DNA of 64,000 bases from Glycomyces terrestris (GCF_003933745.1 NZ_RSEB01000009.1:45373-109372), one strand, 5' to 3'; counted from the stretch's first letter, positions 50,616-60,053 are shown. The notes: generated by a model from the letters alone, not told the origin. Numbers and translations: made by a program.

Positions 50616-52364
50616 CTACTGCCCGTCGCCGGGCGGCTCGGACTCCTCGGACTCGGACTTGCACGCCTCGGCGTCGGCGGCCCGCCGGACCGTGATCTGC
50701 ACGGTGGAGCCGGGATCGACCTCGGTGCCGGCTCCGGGGGACTGGCGCACCACGCCGCACTTCGCCTCCCCTTCGCCCTCGTAGTCGACCGAGGGGCTCA
50801 GGCCCGACTCCTCGGTGCGGACGCGCGCGTCGGCCTCGGACATGCCGACGACGCCGGGCACCGTGGCCTTCGCGGGCGGCGTGGGGGAGCTGCTCTCGGT
50901 CGGGCTCGCCGAGCCCGTCGGACTCAGCGACGGCCCCGGCGAGGCCGGGTCGCCGGACGGGTCCGATTCGCGTACGGCCGTGGCGGACTCGCTCGGATCG
51001 GGGGTGGACGCGCCCTCCTCCTCGCCGTCCCCGCCGACCCAGAAGCCGTCGTCGCCGTCCTGGCCCTGGAGCTCGGCGTCCTCGGCCCCGGACTCGTTCG
51101 CGAGCGTGGCGCCGTCGCCGCTCGCCTCGCGCCACGGCTCGGTCGTGATGAGCAGGCCCGCGGCGGCGATCGCGGCGACCGCCGCGGCGAGCGCGATCCA
51201 CAGGCGCCGCCGCTGCGGCCGCTCCTCGACCGGGGCCGGCGCCGCGGCGGCCGGCCCGGTCGGCGGCTGGGCCGCGCGCTGCGCGCCGGTGACCGGCGGC
51301 AGCGACTGGCCGGTGTCGTAGCGCGGGTGCTGCCCGGACACGTACGGCGACTGGGGCCCGGTGCCGTACGCGGCGTGCTGGCCGGTGGCCGCGCGGGCGG
51401 CCGCGCCCGTGGGGCGGCGGTGGGCCCCGGTGCGGGGCCCGGCCGGCGGCGCCGGCGGCTGCTCGTTCATGTCGCGCTGGTCCATGACGCGGGTGCGCGC
51501 GGGCGCGTTCCGCTGGGCCAGCAGCGCGCCGCGGGTCTCGCGGCAGGCCGCGGCGAGCGCGGCGGCGTCGGGCCAGCGCGCCGACGGCTCCTTCTGGAGC
51601 GAGCGCCGCACGATCTCGGCGACCTCGTAGGGCACGTCGGACGGCAGCGGCGGCGGGGCGTTGCGCAGGTGTGCCGAGAGCACCCCGAGCGGCGTGTCGG
51701 CGCGGAACGGCGGCGCGCCCGCCAGGCACTGGTGCGCGACGACCCCGAGCGAGTACAGATCCGATGCGGGCGTGAGGTTCTCGCCGGCGGCCTGCTCGGG
51801 CGACATGTACGTGACGGTGCCCAGGACCACCCCGGTGGTGGTGAGCGTGAGGTTGTGGCTGGCGCGGGCGATCCCGAAGTCCACCAGGACGACCGAGCCG
51901 TCGCCGCGGACGAGGATGTTGCCGGGCTTGATGTCGCGGTGGACGATCCCGGCGGCGTGCGCGACCTGGAGCGCTTCGGCGACGCCGCCGACGACCTGGA
52001 GCGTTTCGGCGGTGCCGAGCTTGCCCCACAGGCCGAGCAGCTTCGAGAGCGGCTTGCCGTCGACGTACTCCATGATCAGGTACGCGAGCTGGGCGTCCTC
52101 GTCCTCGATCTCGCCGTAGTCGTAGACCTCGACGACCCCGGGCCCCTGCATGACGGCGATGGCGCGGGCCTCGCGGCGGAAGCGCTCGCGGAAGCCGCGG
52201 TCGTCGACGAGGTCGGCCAGGAGCACCTTGACGGCGACGGTGCGCCAGAGGATCGTGTCGGTGCCCTCCCAGACGTCGCCCATGCCGCCGCCGCCGATGC
52301 GGCGTTCGAGCCGGTAGCGCCCGTCCAGGACATCGCCGGCCTTGAGGTTGCGCGTGCTCAGCAT
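50616..52364 (-). CDS. Membrane Ser/Thr protein kinase with one PASTA domain
   Basis: A 582-residue Hanks-type kinase. Gly loop RIGGGGMGDVWEG (about residues 23-35), catalytic Lys in TVAVKVLLADL, catalytic loop IVHRDIKPGNILV, DFG motif VDFGIARAS and the APE-like MSPEQAAGE. A Pro/Ala-rich juxtamembrane segment leads to a membrane helix (about 388-408), an acidic Ser/Thr-rich linker and a single PASTA domain (ATVPGVVGMSEADARVRTEE, about 500-565). PASTA domains bind muropeptides or beta-lactams, so the kinase probably senses cell-wall state. Confidence 0.92.
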   Translation of the reverse strand: MLSTRNLKAGDVLDGRYRLERRIGGGGMGDVWEGTDTILWRTVAVKVLLADLVDDRGFRERFRREARAIAVMQGPGVVEVYDYGEIEDEDAQLAYLIMEYVDGKPLSKLLGLWGKLGTAETLQVVGGVAEALQVAHAAGIVHRDIKPGNILVRGDGSVVLVDFGIARASHNLTLTTTGVVLGTVTYMSPEQAAGENLTPASDLYSLGVVAHQCLAGAPPFRADTPLGVLSAHLRNAPPPLPSDVPYEVAEIVRRSLQKEPSARWPDAAALAAACRETRGALLAQRNAPARTRVMDQRDMNEQPPAPPAGPRTGAHRRPTGAAARAATGQHAAYGTGPQSPYVSGQHPRYDTGQSLPPVTGAQRAAQPPTGPAAAAPAPVEERPQRRRLWIALAAAVAAIAAAGLLITTEPWREASGDGATLANESGAEDAELQGQDGDDGFWVGGDGEEEGASTPDPSESATAVRESDPSGDPASPGPSLSPTGSASPTESSSPTPPAKATVPGVVGMSEADARVRTEESGLSPSVDYEGEGEAKCGVVRQSPGAGTEVDPGSTVQITVRRAADAEACKSESEESEPPGDGQ

Positions 52365-52550
52365 CGGGCGGCTTTCCCCTCCTCGGCGAAGCCTGCCAAC
52401 CGCGCTCCACCCCCTCGGCGACGCTCACGGGCCGTAAACGCGCCGGGCGTCGGATGAACTCTCCGGGGTCTAACGACCGGAGGCCGCTGAGGCTACGCAC
52501 TGGATCGGGCGATCTTCGGATTCGTCGCGTTTCGCGCCGGGGGAAGGGAA

Positions 52551-52576
52551 GCGGCGCCGCCCGGAGGCGGCGCCGC
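52551..52576 (-). terminator. Hairpin after the small Cys-protein gene
   Basis: Perfect 11-bp stem GCGGCGCCGCC with its complement and a 4-base loop, 10 bases after the stop of the minus-strand gene at 52586. No T-run. Confidence 0.5.
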
Positions 52577-52585
52577 GGGCCGGGT

Positions 52586-52855
52586 TCAGCTCCGGGAGAG
52601 TCCGGCGGCGAGCGCGTCGCCGTAGGCGGCGGCCGGGGACGCGGCGCTCACGCGGGCCTCGTCGGCGTCCGGCGCCGGGGTCGGGGACTGGTGCACGGCC
52701 TGGCCGAGCTGGCCGTCCCAGCAGGCCCAGGAGTGGCACGGCCAGGACTGGGCGCAGTGCCCGCACACGGGGTGCTTCGCGCCCTGCTGGTCGAGCGCGG
52801 GGGTGTGGCGCTTCCACCAGCGCGCCTGCACGCGCCAGAGGCTCGGCACCAGCAC
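52586..52855 (-). CDS. Small WRVQA/Cys-motif protein near XRE regulator
   Basis: An 89-residue protein with the pieces SLWRVQARWWKRHTPALDQQ and HPVCGHCAQSWPCHSWACWD. Small genes of this kind (WRVQ-x-x-WW-x-RHTP plus a CxxC-x4-PC cluster) are frequent next to XRE/DUF5753 regulators in streptomycetes; the function is unknown. The Cys cluster could bind zinc. Starts at GTG 52855 or 52849 both fit; the longer frame to 53179 covers the divergent promoter region and is unlikely. It is divergent from the XRE gene at 53266. Confidence 0.6.
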   Translation of the reverse strand: MLVPSLWRVQARWWKRHTPALDQQGAKHPVCGHCAQSWPCHSWACWDGQLGQAVHQSPTPAPDADEARVSAASPAAAYGDALAAGLSRS

Positions 52856-53265
52856 CTCGCTGGGCGGCTCGTCCGGCGGGGGATTCTGGAGTGTGTACGG
52901 ACTGCGCAACGCAGGCTGCCTTTCAGGTCTTCGGATCTGGGCGGATCCCTTGTGGCCCTGCGTGATCGGGCTCGGGGAACCGCAGTGTGCCCTGGTCGTC
53001 GCCGAGGTGCGGTGTCGAATCGGTACAGTCAGGGGAGGCGGGTAGCCCCTCCGTACAGTAGAATTGCACATGCAGATTTTGGATGCAAGAGGTATAACCG
53101 GATCGGGTGGCGATTCCTCCCCCCAGCAGTCCGCACCGGTCGAGCGGCCAGAAGTCCTCCCCAGCCGGTGCGTCCTCACCGAATCCGGAGAGATCAGGGT
53201 GTCAAATGGTCACATCGAACGACAACGCTGACAGCGATCTGCCGAAGAAGTTGGGAGGCAAGGCG

Positions 53266-54144
53266 ATGCCTTCGAGCGGCAGCCCCACCGTCCGCCGCCG
53301 CCGCGCCGGCCGGATCCTGCGCGACCTCCGCGAGAAGTCCGGCAAGGGCGCCGACGACGCCGCGGCCGCGCTCGAGGTCACCAGCTCCACCATCTACCGG
53401 ATGGAACTCGGGCGCGTCGGCATCAAGCCCCGCGACGTCCAGGCCCTCGTCGAGGTCTACGGCGTCCAGGACGCCGAACTCGTCGACGAACTCGTGCGCC
53501 TGGCCCGCGACGGCCGCAAGCGCGGCTGGTGGGCCCGCTACTCCGACACCATCTCGCCGCCCTACGCGACCTACGTCGGCCTCGAGCAGGACGCCTCCAG
53601 CCTGAACGTCTACGACGGCCTCATCATCAACGGCCTCCTCCAGACGCGCGAGTACGCCCGGCACACGTTCAGCATGGTCCCCGAACGCTCCCTCCGCTAC
53701 ATGGACCAGCGCATCGACCTGCGCATGGAGCGCCAGCAGCGGCTGCGCGGCGACCTCAAGATCTGGAACGTCATCGACGAGGCCGCCATCCGCCGCGTCC
53801 TCGGCGGCCCCAAGGTCATGATCGACCAGCTCCAGAACCTCCTCGAACTCGGCGCGCTCCCGAACGTGCACCTCCAGGTGCTCCCGTTCGAAGGCGGCGC
53901 CTACCCCGGCATGCTCTCCTCGTTCACCATCCTCGGCTTCGGGGAGCTCGACGGCGAGGTCGACCCCGGCTACCGCCACCCCGACGTCGTCTACATCGAA
54001 GGCCACAACGGCGACGTCTACGAGGAGGGCGAGGACGTCGAGCCCTTCCACGAGATCTTCGGCTTCCTCCGCTCGGCCGCCCTCGACCCCGGCCGCAGCC
54101 TCGAGTTCATCGAGCGCCAGGCCCACCACCTGAAGTCGCTCTAG
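53266..54144 (+). CDS. XRE-family regulator with DUF5753 domain
   Basis: A 292-residue protein. The helix-turn-helix covers about residues 8-65 (AGRILRDLREKSGKGADDAA and EVTSSTIYRMELGRVGIKPR). The DUF5753 sensor domain fills the rest (GLIINGLLQTREYARHTF, RMERQQRLRGD, MIDQLQNLLELGALPNVHLQ, DVVYIEGHNGDVYEEG). These regulators pair with DUF397 proteins in actinomycetes and control development or antibiotic production. I chose ATG 53266 because GGGAGG lies 8 bases upstream and it matches the usual family start; ATG 53206 is possible. The DUF397 partner lies convergently at 54198. Confidence 0.88.
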   Translation: MPSSGSPTVRRRRAGRILRDLREKSGKGADDAAAALEVTSSTIYRMELGRVGIKPRDVQALVEVYGVQDAELVDELVRLARDGRKRGWWARYSDTISPPYATYVGLEQDASSLNVYDGLIINGLLQTREYARHTFSMVPERSLRYMDQRIDLRMERQQRLRGDLKIWNVIDEAAIRRVLGGPKVMIDQLQNLLELGALPNVHLQVLPFEGGAYPGMLSSFTILGFGELDGEVDPGYRHPDVVYIEGHNGDVYEEGEDVEPFHEIFGFLRSAALDPGRSLEFIERQAHHLKSL

Positions 54145-54152
54145 CGGCACGC

Positions 54153-54188
54153 GAGGGGGCAGCCGCCAAGACCGGCGGCCGCCCCCTC
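54153..54188. terminator. Bidirectional terminator between XRE and DUF397 genes
   Basis: Stem GAGGGGGC-A-GCCGCC with its complement (one mismatch), loop AAGACC, between convergent genes. Confidence 0.75.
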
Positions 54189-54197
54189 ACTCCGTCC

Positions 54198-54371
54198 CTA
54201 CCTGCCGGATGTCCGCAGCAGCGAGGCCCAGTCGGCCCGACTCGCGCGCAGGATCGGGCTCACCGTCAGCTTGGTGTCCCTGATCTCCACGCCCTCATCG
54301 CCGAGCCTGGCCTCCACACAGGCCCCGTTCGGACCTGACCTGCTGCTCTTCCTCCATGTGTGGGTCAACAT
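54198..54371 (-). CDS. DUF397 protein
   Basis: A 57-residue protein with the complete DUF397 signature: WRKSSRSGPNGACVEARLGD, then VEIRDTKLTVSPILRASRAD and the final WASLL. The ATG at 54371 has GGAAGGAG upstream. DUF397 proteins are the small partners of XRE/DUF5753 regulators and have been proposed to act like an antitoxin or as a regulator of the XRE protein. Usually the two genes are co-directional; here they are convergent and share a terminator, so they need separate promoters. Confidence 0.9.
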   Translation of the reverse strand: MLTHTWRKSSRSGPNGACVEARLGDEGVEIRDTKLTVSPILRASRADWASLLRTSGR

Positions 54372-54916
54372 GGATCTCCTCCTTCCAAGGAGCCTTCGAG
54401 TCCCCAGGACGGCTTTACCATAGCCGCCGCATGGCAAGCGAAACGTCGACTATCCGTCACTATCAGGTTTTGGACAGTCGCGCGGCCAGTCGGCGGATGC
54501 GGCGCCGGCCCACCCCGCCCCGCACTCGCCGGATCGAATAGGACGCACCCGATCCCGGAGCCCCGCCGTTCTCCCAGCACCCGCAGCGCGCCGCCGCGCC
54601 TCCCGACGCCGCCGGGCTTCGAAACCCCCGAAGCGACCGACCCCGCCGCCGCGAATCGCGCGACCGAAGTCGACACTCCAAGGGCGCGAACCCCTTTCAC
54701 TCCATCGAGTGCGACGGCCGCGGCCGCCCCGCCGCCCGCCGTACCCCCCGGTGGTTACCCCGGCCGCCTCCGGGGAAGCCTCCACCGACCTCCGGTTCCG
54801 CCGCATTTTCCCGAGAATTCACGGAATCGCCGAACCAGGGGGACTTTCACAATTGCAGGGCAGGAATGGAATAATATTCAAACCAACACCACAATCACTG
54901 GTCACGGGGGGTGACG
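54372..54916. other. Long intergenic region
   Basis: 545 bases between divergent DUF397 and the 54917 gene. GATAGTG-like sequence near 54450 (minus strand) may belong to the DUF397 promoter. The right part is AT-rich, and TAATAT near 54871 is a likely -10 element for the 54917 gene. The GC-rich middle shows no gene I would accept. Confidence 0.5.
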
Positions 54917-55384
54917 ATGAAAGACGCCATTGAAACCTCGACCATCGCGTTCGCCGCAATCGTCGCGATCGTCCTCATCTTCGCAGCGGTCCTCGGACTG
55001 CGGTCCTTCGTCGAGACCAGACGCCGCCGAAAGCTCCGGGCCAAGACGGACGCCGAGGCCTGGACCGAGCTCCTCGGGAAGCAGCTCCAGATCGCCCCGG
55101 CCTCCGTGGGCGACACCGAGGCCGCCACGGCCCTCGACCGCGCCCGCAAGCTCCACTACGGCGCCGTCCAGCGACTCAAGACCGCCAAGAAGACCAAGCA
55201 GTTCGAGCGCGTCCGAACCTACGCGCTCGCCGGACTCCACAACCTGAACATCATGCGCCGCCGCCTCGGCAAGGCCCCCGGGCCCCAAGGGCCCATCCCG
55301 TTCAACGCGGGCGCCAAGACGGCCAAGCGCGACGACAACATCCGCGACGTCGCGACCGGGCCGTCCACCGGACTGCCCTTCTGA
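54917..55384 (+). CDS. Single-pass membrane protein of unknown function
   Basis: A 155-residue protein. One membrane helix lies at about residues 8-28 (TIAFAAIVAIVLIFAAVLGL), followed by a basic stretch (ETRRRRKLRAK) and a helical cytoplasmic part (ALDRARKLHYGAVQRLKTAK, YALAGLHNLNIMRRRLG). I chose ATG 54917 because GGGGGG ends 6 bases upstream; GTG 54911 would be too close to it. I do not recognise the family. The long upstream region with an AT-rich promoter suggests independent regulation. Confidence 0.68.
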   Translation: MKDAIETSTIAFAAIVAIVLIFAAVLGLRSFVETRRRRKLRAKTDAEAWTELLGKQLQIAPASVGDTEAATALDRARKLHYGAVQRLKTAKKTKQFERVRTYALAGLHNLNIMRRRLGKAPGPQGPIPFNAGAKTAKRDDNIRDVATGPSTGLPF

Positions 55385-55398
55385 GACGCGCACCGGGC

Positions 55399-55423
55399 GA
55401 GGGGCGGCACCGCGCCGCCCCTC
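55399..55423. terminator. Terminator hairpin
   Basis: Perfect 10-bp stem GAGGGGCGGC with its complement, loop ACCGC, between convergent genes at 55384 and 55424. Confidence 0.65.
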
Positions 55424-55816
55424 TCACCGCTGCGCCTCGACCTCCCGCCGCGGCGTCAGCAGGTCCATGACCCACATCGCGATCGACACGATGATCGCGC
55501 CCCAGAACGCCGGCCAGAAGCCGTCCACGAAGAACCCCAGCGACAGCCGCTCCGACACCCAGCCGGTCAACCAGAACATCAGCGCGTTCACCACCAGGCC
55601 GAACAGGCCCAGCGTCAGCACGTACAAGGCGCAGCCGACCATCATCACGATCGGCTTCACCAGCGTGTTCACCAGCGTGAAGATCAACGCCACCAGCAGC
55701 AGCGACACGAACTTCGCCCCCGCCGAGTCGCCGTACAGGTTGATGCCGCCCACGACCGCCGTCGCCAGCCACAGGGCCAGCGCCGTCAGGACCAGGCGCA
55801 CGAGAAAGCGCAACAT
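55424..55816 (-). CDS. Phage-holin-4-superfamily membrane protein
   Basis: A 130-residue protein with four hydrophobic helices and almost no soluble part: [57 protein letters not shown] and [19 protein letters not shown]. The motif LVNTLVKPI is typical of the YvlD/holin-4-like family. Despite the name, these chromosomal proteins are not lytic holins; a role in envelope stress has been suggested for relatives. The start is ATG 55816. It is divergent from pstB, whose PHO box lies 68 bases upstream of it. Confidence 0.82.
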   Translation of the reverse strand: MLRFLVRLVLTALALWLATAVVGGINLYGDSAGAKFVSLLLVALIFTLVNTLVKPIVMMVGCALYVLTLGLFGLVVNALMFWLTGWVSERLSLGFFVDGFWPAFWGAIIVSIAMWVMDLLTPRREVEAQR

Positions 55817-55883
55817 AGCCGCCAGTATCGCCGCCGCCGCGCCCCGCCGTCCAGTTTCCGCCGATTCGAATCCGGGCCCGCCC

Positions 55884-55905
55884 GTTCACCCCCGGTTCAC
55901 CGCAG
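55884..55905 (+). promoter_or_regulatory. PHO box upstream of pstB
   Basis: Two 11-base direct repeats, GTTCACCCCCG (55884) and GTTCACCGCAG (55895). They match the GTTCACC repeat unit bound by PhoP in streptomycetes. They lie 86 bases before the pstB start and imply induction under phosphate limitation. Confidence 0.85.
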
Positions 55906-55990
55906 AGTGAGGCCGCCGCCACCCGACCGGCCTACGCTCGCCCCAGCCCTGCTGTGCTTCCGTACCTGCGTCCCTGCAGAAGGAGAAACC

Positions 55991-56875
55991 ATGAGCGACC
56001 CGGCACTGCCCGCGGCCCGCCCCACCGTCGACCCGCGGCGACTGAGCGCGGTGCCCCAGCCCGCCGGCCAGCGCACCCCCGCCGGCGCCCCGGGCGCCAC
56101 CGTCTTCGACATCAAGGACGTCAACGTCTTCTACGGCTCCTTCAAGGCCGTCAAGAACGTCAACTTCACCGTGGCGCGCAACGAGATCACCGCGCTCATC
56201 GGCCCCTCCGGCTGCGGCAAGTCGACCCTCCTGCGGTCCCTCAACCGCATGAACGACCTCATCCCCGGGGCCCGCGTCGAAGGCGCCGTCTCCTACCACG
56301 GCAAGAACATCTACGACCAGGACGTCGACGCCGTCGAGGTCCGCCGCCGCATCGGCATGGTCTTCCAGAAGGCGAACCCCTTCCCGAAGTCCATCTTCGA
56401 CAACGTCGCCTACGGCCCCCGCATCCACGGCGTCAAGCGCACCGACCTCCCCGGCATCGTCGAGGACTCCCTCCGCAAGGCCGCCCTCTGGGACGAGGTC
56501 AAGGACAAGCTCAAGCAGTCCGCGCTGGCGCTCTCCGGCGGCCAGCAGCAGCGCCTGTGCATCGCCCGCACGATCGCGCTCTCGCCCGAGGTCGTCCTCA
56601 TGGACGAGCCCTGCTCGGCCCTCGACCCGATCGCGACCGCGCGCATCGAGGAGCTCATGGTCGACCTGGCCCGCCAGTTCACGATCGTGATCGTCACGCA
56701 CAACATGCAGCAGGCCGCCCGCGTCTCCGACAAGACCGCGTTCTTCTCGACCGAGGTCAACGAGGTCAGCGACACCCGCACCGGCGTCCTCGTCGAGTTC
56801 GACGACACCCAGCGCATCTTCACCACCCCCTCGGACGAGCGCACCGAGAACTACGTCACCGGCCGCTTCGGCTGA
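55991..56875 (+). CDS. pstB: Phosphate ABC transporter ATP-binding protein
   Basis: A 294-residue ABC ATPase with all PstB signatures: [19 protein letters not shown], Walker [46 protein letters not shown], Walker [13 protein letters not shown] and H-loop [10 protein letters not shown]. It powers high-affinity phosphate uptake. The first 35 residues are an extra Pro/Ala-rich extension. ATG 55991 follows AAGGAGAAA. The gene is on the opposite strand to pstSCA and converges on them, so it is not in their operon. A PHO box lies just upstream. Confidence 0.96.
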   Translation: MSDPALPAARPTVDPRRLSAVPQPAGQRTPAGAPGATVFDIKDVNVFYGSFKAVKNVNFTVARNEITALIGPSGCGKSTLLRSLNRMNDLIPGARVEGAVSYHGKNIYDQDVDAVEVRRRIGMVFQKANPFPKSIFDNVAYGPRIHGVKRTDLPGIVEDSLRKAALWDEVKDKLKQSALALSGGQQQRLCIARTIALSPEVVLMDEPCSALDPIATARIEELMVDLARQFTIVIVTHNMQQAARVSDKTAFFSTEVNEVSDTRTGVLVEFDDTQRIFTTPSDERTENYVTGRFG

Positions 56876-56884
56876 TCCGCGGCG

Positions 56885-56928
56885 CGAACGAGGAAGGGCC
56901 CCGCCGGATCGGCGGGGCCCTTCGTTCG
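56885..56928. terminator. Bidirectional terminator between pstB and pstA
   Basis: Stem AAGGGCCCCGCC with its complement and loop GGATC; the outer CGAACG/CGTTCG also pairs. It lies between the convergent pstB and pstA genes. Confidence 0.88.
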
Positions 56929-56951
56929 TGCGAGACCAGGCTCGCGGGGCG

Positions 56952-57848
56952 CTAGCGCTTGTCGATGGCGAAGCGCGCCGCGACGATCCGGGACAGGATG
57001 GTGAACACGAAGACGATGGCGATCAGGGTCAGGGCCGCGCCCCAGGCGCGCTCCTGCGAGGCCGCGAACGGCTGGCTCGCGTTGCGGAAGATCTGCGCCG
57101 CGAGCGTGGTGTTGGAGCCGTCGAACAGGTCCGGGCGGTACCCGTAGAACAGGCCCACCACGATGATGATCGGCGCGGTCTCGCCGGCGGCGCGGGCGAC
57201 GGCCAGCAGCGAGCCCGAGGTGATGCCCGACGAGGCCGCCGGGAGCACCACGCCCATGGTCGTGCGCCACTTGCGCGCGCCCAGGCCCGAGGACGCCTGC
57301 CGCAGCTCGTCGGGGACCAGCCGCAGCATCTCCTCGGTGGAGCGGATGACGATCGGCAGCATCAGGCAGGCGAGGGCGAGCGCCCCGGCGAAGCCGTTCT
57401 GGTCGTCGATCACGATGACGTAGCCGACGTAGATGAACAGGCCCATCATGATCGACGGGACGCCGGTCATGACGTCGGACATGGTGCGGATGAACCGCGC
57501 CAGCGGCTTGTTCTTGCCGTACTCGTTCAGGTACACCGCGCCGAGCACGCCGACCGGGATCGACAGGAGCGCGGCCATGCCGGTGATCGCGAGCGTGCCC
57601 ACGATCGCCGGGCCCATGCCCGGGCCCTCGGTGCGGTAGTTCCGCGGGATCTCGGCGGTGAACCACTCGAGGCTCCACGCCGAGGCGCCCTTGGAGACGA
57701 CCTGCCACACGACCAGCGCCAGCGGCAGGGCGGCGATGACCACGCACAGGCCGATCGCGATCGTCGCGGTGCGGTTGGCGAGCGCGCGCCCGAACGACAG
57801 GTTGCGGCCGGACAGGTCCGGCGGGGTCTGGCTGTGGAGGGCCGTCAT
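56952..57848 (-). CDS. pstA: Phosphate ABC transporter permease PstA
   Basis: A 298-residue permease with six membrane segments, the transmembrane motif IGTLAITGMAALLSIPVGVL-like (GTLAITGMAALLSIPVGVLG) and the cytoplasmic loop RQASSGLGARKWRTTMGVVL that contacts PstB. It starts MTALHSQTPPDLSGRNLSFG. Its ATG overlaps the pstC stop by four bases. It forms the phosphate channel with PstC and needs PstB, which is encoded convergently. Confidence 0.94.
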   Translation of the reverse strand: MTALHSQTPPDLSGRNLSFGRALANRTATIAIGLCVVIAALPLALVVWQVVSKGASAWSLEWFTAEIPRNYRTEGPGMGPAIVGTLAITGMAALLSIPVGVLGAVYLNEYGKNKPLARFIRTMSDVMTGVPSIMMGLFIYVGYVIVIDDQNGFAGALALACLMLPIVIRSTEEMLRLVPDELRQASSGLGARKWRTTMGVVLPAASSGITSGSLLAVARAAGETAPIIIVVGLFYGYRPDLFDGSNTTLAAQIFRNASQPFAASQERAWGAALTLIAIVFVFTILSRIVAARFAIDKR

Positions 57849-58828
57849 GAGTGGGCACCCTTCATCTGGATCTCCGCCCGGCGGACCACGACGCGGGCGA
57901 GGAAGTTGATCAGGACGGTGATCGCGAACAGCAGCACGCCGATGCCGATCAGGGCGTCGCGGTGGAGGTCGCCGGCCTCGCCCCACTGCTGGGCGATGAC
58001 CGCGGCCATGGTGTTGCCGGGGGCGAAGACGTTGGCGCTCATGCCGACCGCGCCGCCGATGACCAGCGACACGGCGATCGTCTCGCCCATGGCCCGGCCC
58101 AGGCCGAGCATCGACGCGCCGACCAGGCCGCCGAAGGAGTGGGGCAGGATCGCGCCCTTGATCATCTCCCAGCGGGTGGCGCCGAGCGCGTACGCGCCCT
58201 GCTTGTCGATCTCGGGCACGGTCGCGAAGACCTCGCGGGAGATCGAGGTGATGATCGGGATGCACATGACGGCGAGGATCAGGCCGGCCGTGAAGTAGTT
58301 GCGGCCGGTGTTGGTCTGGTCGAACACCGTCGACAGGCCCGGGATCGGCTCCACCAGGTCCGCGAACCACTGGTACGCGGGGGTGATCCAGGGGACCACG
58401 ACCAGGCTGCCGACCAGGCCGAAGACCACCGAGGGCACGGTGGCGAGCAGGTCGATGACCGTGACGATGTACTTCCGGCTGCGGCGGTGCGCCACCTCGG
58501 TGATGAACAGCGCGATCCCGATCGACACCGGCACCGCGATGATCATGCCGATGACCGAGGTCACCAGCGTGCCGTACAGGAACGAGAGCGTCCCGAACAC
58601 CTCGTCGCTCGGGGACCAGCGCGAGCCCGTGACGAACTGGACCGGATCCTGCGCGATCGCGGGCCACGCCTGGACGGACGTGGTGGCCAGGATCAGTCCG
58701 AGGACGATGAGCACGGTGAGGCCGGCGAAGGTCACCAGACCGGTGAAGCCCTTGTCGGTCCGGCGGGAGCGGGCCTCCCCGCCGAGGTCCACCTGCGGGG
58801 GCGATTCAGGAGTTGCCGTAGTGGTCAA
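57845..58828 (-). CDS. pstC: Phosphate ABC transporter permease PstC
   Basis: A 327-residue permease. Six hydrophobic segments follow a hydrophilic N-terminus (QVDLGGEARSRRTDKG). Family motifs are FGTLSFLYGTLVTSVIGMII, LLATVPSVVFGLVG and the loop KQGAYALGATRWEMIKGAIL before GETIAVSLVIG. It is translated with pstA by overlap and lies 81 bases downstream of pstS on the same strand, so pstS-pstC-pstA form one operon. Confidence 0.95.
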   Translation of the reverse strand: MTTTATPESPPQVDLGGEARSRRTDKGFTGLVTFAGLTVLIVLGLILATTSVQAWPAIAQDPVQFVTGSRWSPSDEVFGTLSFLYGTLVTSVIGMIIAVPVSIGIALFITEVAHRRSRKYIVTVIDLLATVPSVVFGLVGSLVVVPWITPAYQWFADLVEPIPGLSTVFDQTNTGRNYFTAGLILAVMCIPIITSISREVFATVPEIDKQGAYALGATRWEMIKGAILPHSFGGLVGASMLGLGRAMGETIAVSLVIGGAVGMSANVFAPGNTMAAVIAQQWGEAGDLHRDALIGIGVLLFAITVLINFLARVVVRRAEIQMKGAHS

Positions 58829-58909
58829 GAGAGTGTCTCCGGTTTCGTGAGCGGAACGGCCGAAGACCCCAGCGGCGTCGCAGCCGTTGGGGTCGTCGGA
58901 GCCGTGGTC

Positions 58910-59971
58910 CTAGGCAATCGTCTCGTTCAGGGCGTCGATCGCCTGCTGGCGGAGCTCGTCCGGCAGGGCGGCGTAGTTGTTCTCAGCGGCGATGTCCTGG
59001 CCGTCCGTGAGCAGGTAGTTCACGAACTCCTTGACACCGGCGGCGACGTTCTCGTCGTCGTACTCGGTGCGGATCAGGATGTAGGTCGGCGCGGTGATCG
59101 GGTAGGCCTCGGCGCCGGCGGCGTCGAGCGGGTTGTAGGAGAGGTCGTCGGCGACCTCGGCGCCGGCGAGGGCGGCGGTCGCGGCGTCGAGGGTCGGCTG
59201 CACGAACTGGCCGTCGGCGTTCTCGATCGAGGCGGTCACGAGGCCGAGCTCGGAGGCGTCGGCGAGGTCGACGTAGCCGATCGCGCCCTCGGTCTGGGTG
59301 ATGATGGTGGCGACACCGGTGTTCTTCTCACCGCCGACCGAGCTGGCGGGCCACTCGATCTCGTCGGAGGCGCCGAGGGTCCACGCGTCGGTGGCCTCGT
59401 CGAGGAAGGTCGAGAAGTTCTTGGTGGTGCCGGAGCCGTCGGAGCGGCGGGCGATGGTGATCGGCAGGTCGGGCAGGGTCGCGTCCGCGTTGGTCGCGGC
59501 GATCGCCGGGTCGTTCCAGTTGGTGATGGTGCCCTGGAAGATGTTGGCCAGCGTCTCCTGGTCGATCTGGAGACCTTCGACACCCGGCAGGTTGTAGGAG
59601 ATCGTGATCGGGGCCGCAACGGTGGGGATGTACTGGAACGAGCCGGGCTCGGGGCCGTCGCCGTCGCCGACCAGGGAGTCGGTGCCCGCGAAGTCGTTCA
59701 GGTTCTGGCCGAACGCCTCCTTGCCGGCGGAGGAGCCGTCGGCGCTGTAGGTGACGACGAGGTCGGGGTTCACCTCGGCGTAGGCCTCGATGGCCGCCGC
59801 GTAGTACGCGTCCGGGAAAGAAGCGCCCGAGCCGGTGATCTCGCCGGACACCATCTCGCCGTCGGCGCCGCCCTCGTCATCGCTGCTGCCGCCGCAAGCC
59901 GCCATGCTCATCGCAAGCGCACCCGCGGTCAGGGTGCCGAAAATGGTCCGGCGGTTCAGTTTCATGTTCAC
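58910..59971 (-). CDS. pstS: Phosphate-binding lipoprotein PstS
   Basis: A 353-residue lipoprotein. The signal peptide ends in lipobox MAAC (Cys about residue 26). The mature domain has phosphate-contact motifs GSGASFPDAYYAA, TYSADGSSAGKEAFGQN and RRSDGSGTTKNFSTFL and the family piece IFQGTITNWNDPAIAATNAD. I list GTG 59971 as the start; ATG 59965 is equally possible. A PHO box lies about 94 bases upstream, in the phoU-pstS gap, so PhoP probably controls it. Confidence 0.95.
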   Translation of the reverse strand: MNMKLNRRTIFGTLTAGALAMSMAACGGSSDDEGGADGEMVSGEITGSGASFPDAYYAAAIEAYAEVNPDLVVTYSADGSSAGKEAFGQNLNDFAGTDSLVGDGDGPEPGSFQYIPTVAAPITISYNLPGVEGLQIDQETLANIFQGTITNWNDPAIAATNADATLPDLPITIARRSDGSGTTKNFSTFLDEATDAWTLGASDEIEWPASSVGGEKNTGVATIITQTEGAIGYVDLADASELGLVTASIENADGQFVQPTLDAATAALAGAEVADDLSYNPLDAAGAEAYPITAPTYILIRTEYDDENVAAGVKEFVNYLLTDGQDIAAENNYAALPDELRQQAIDALNETIA

Positions 59972-60053
59972 AGCTGGTCTCTACTCCGTCTCCCGGAACA
60001 GTCCCGGGTCGCTTATTCACTGTCCGCAGCCATCAAACCCAGAGCCGGTGTTC

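Noticed and set aside
55424..55816. Prophage holin
   Set aside because: The protein belongs to a chromosomal membrane family that carries a holin-like name. There are no phage lysis or structural genes nearby.
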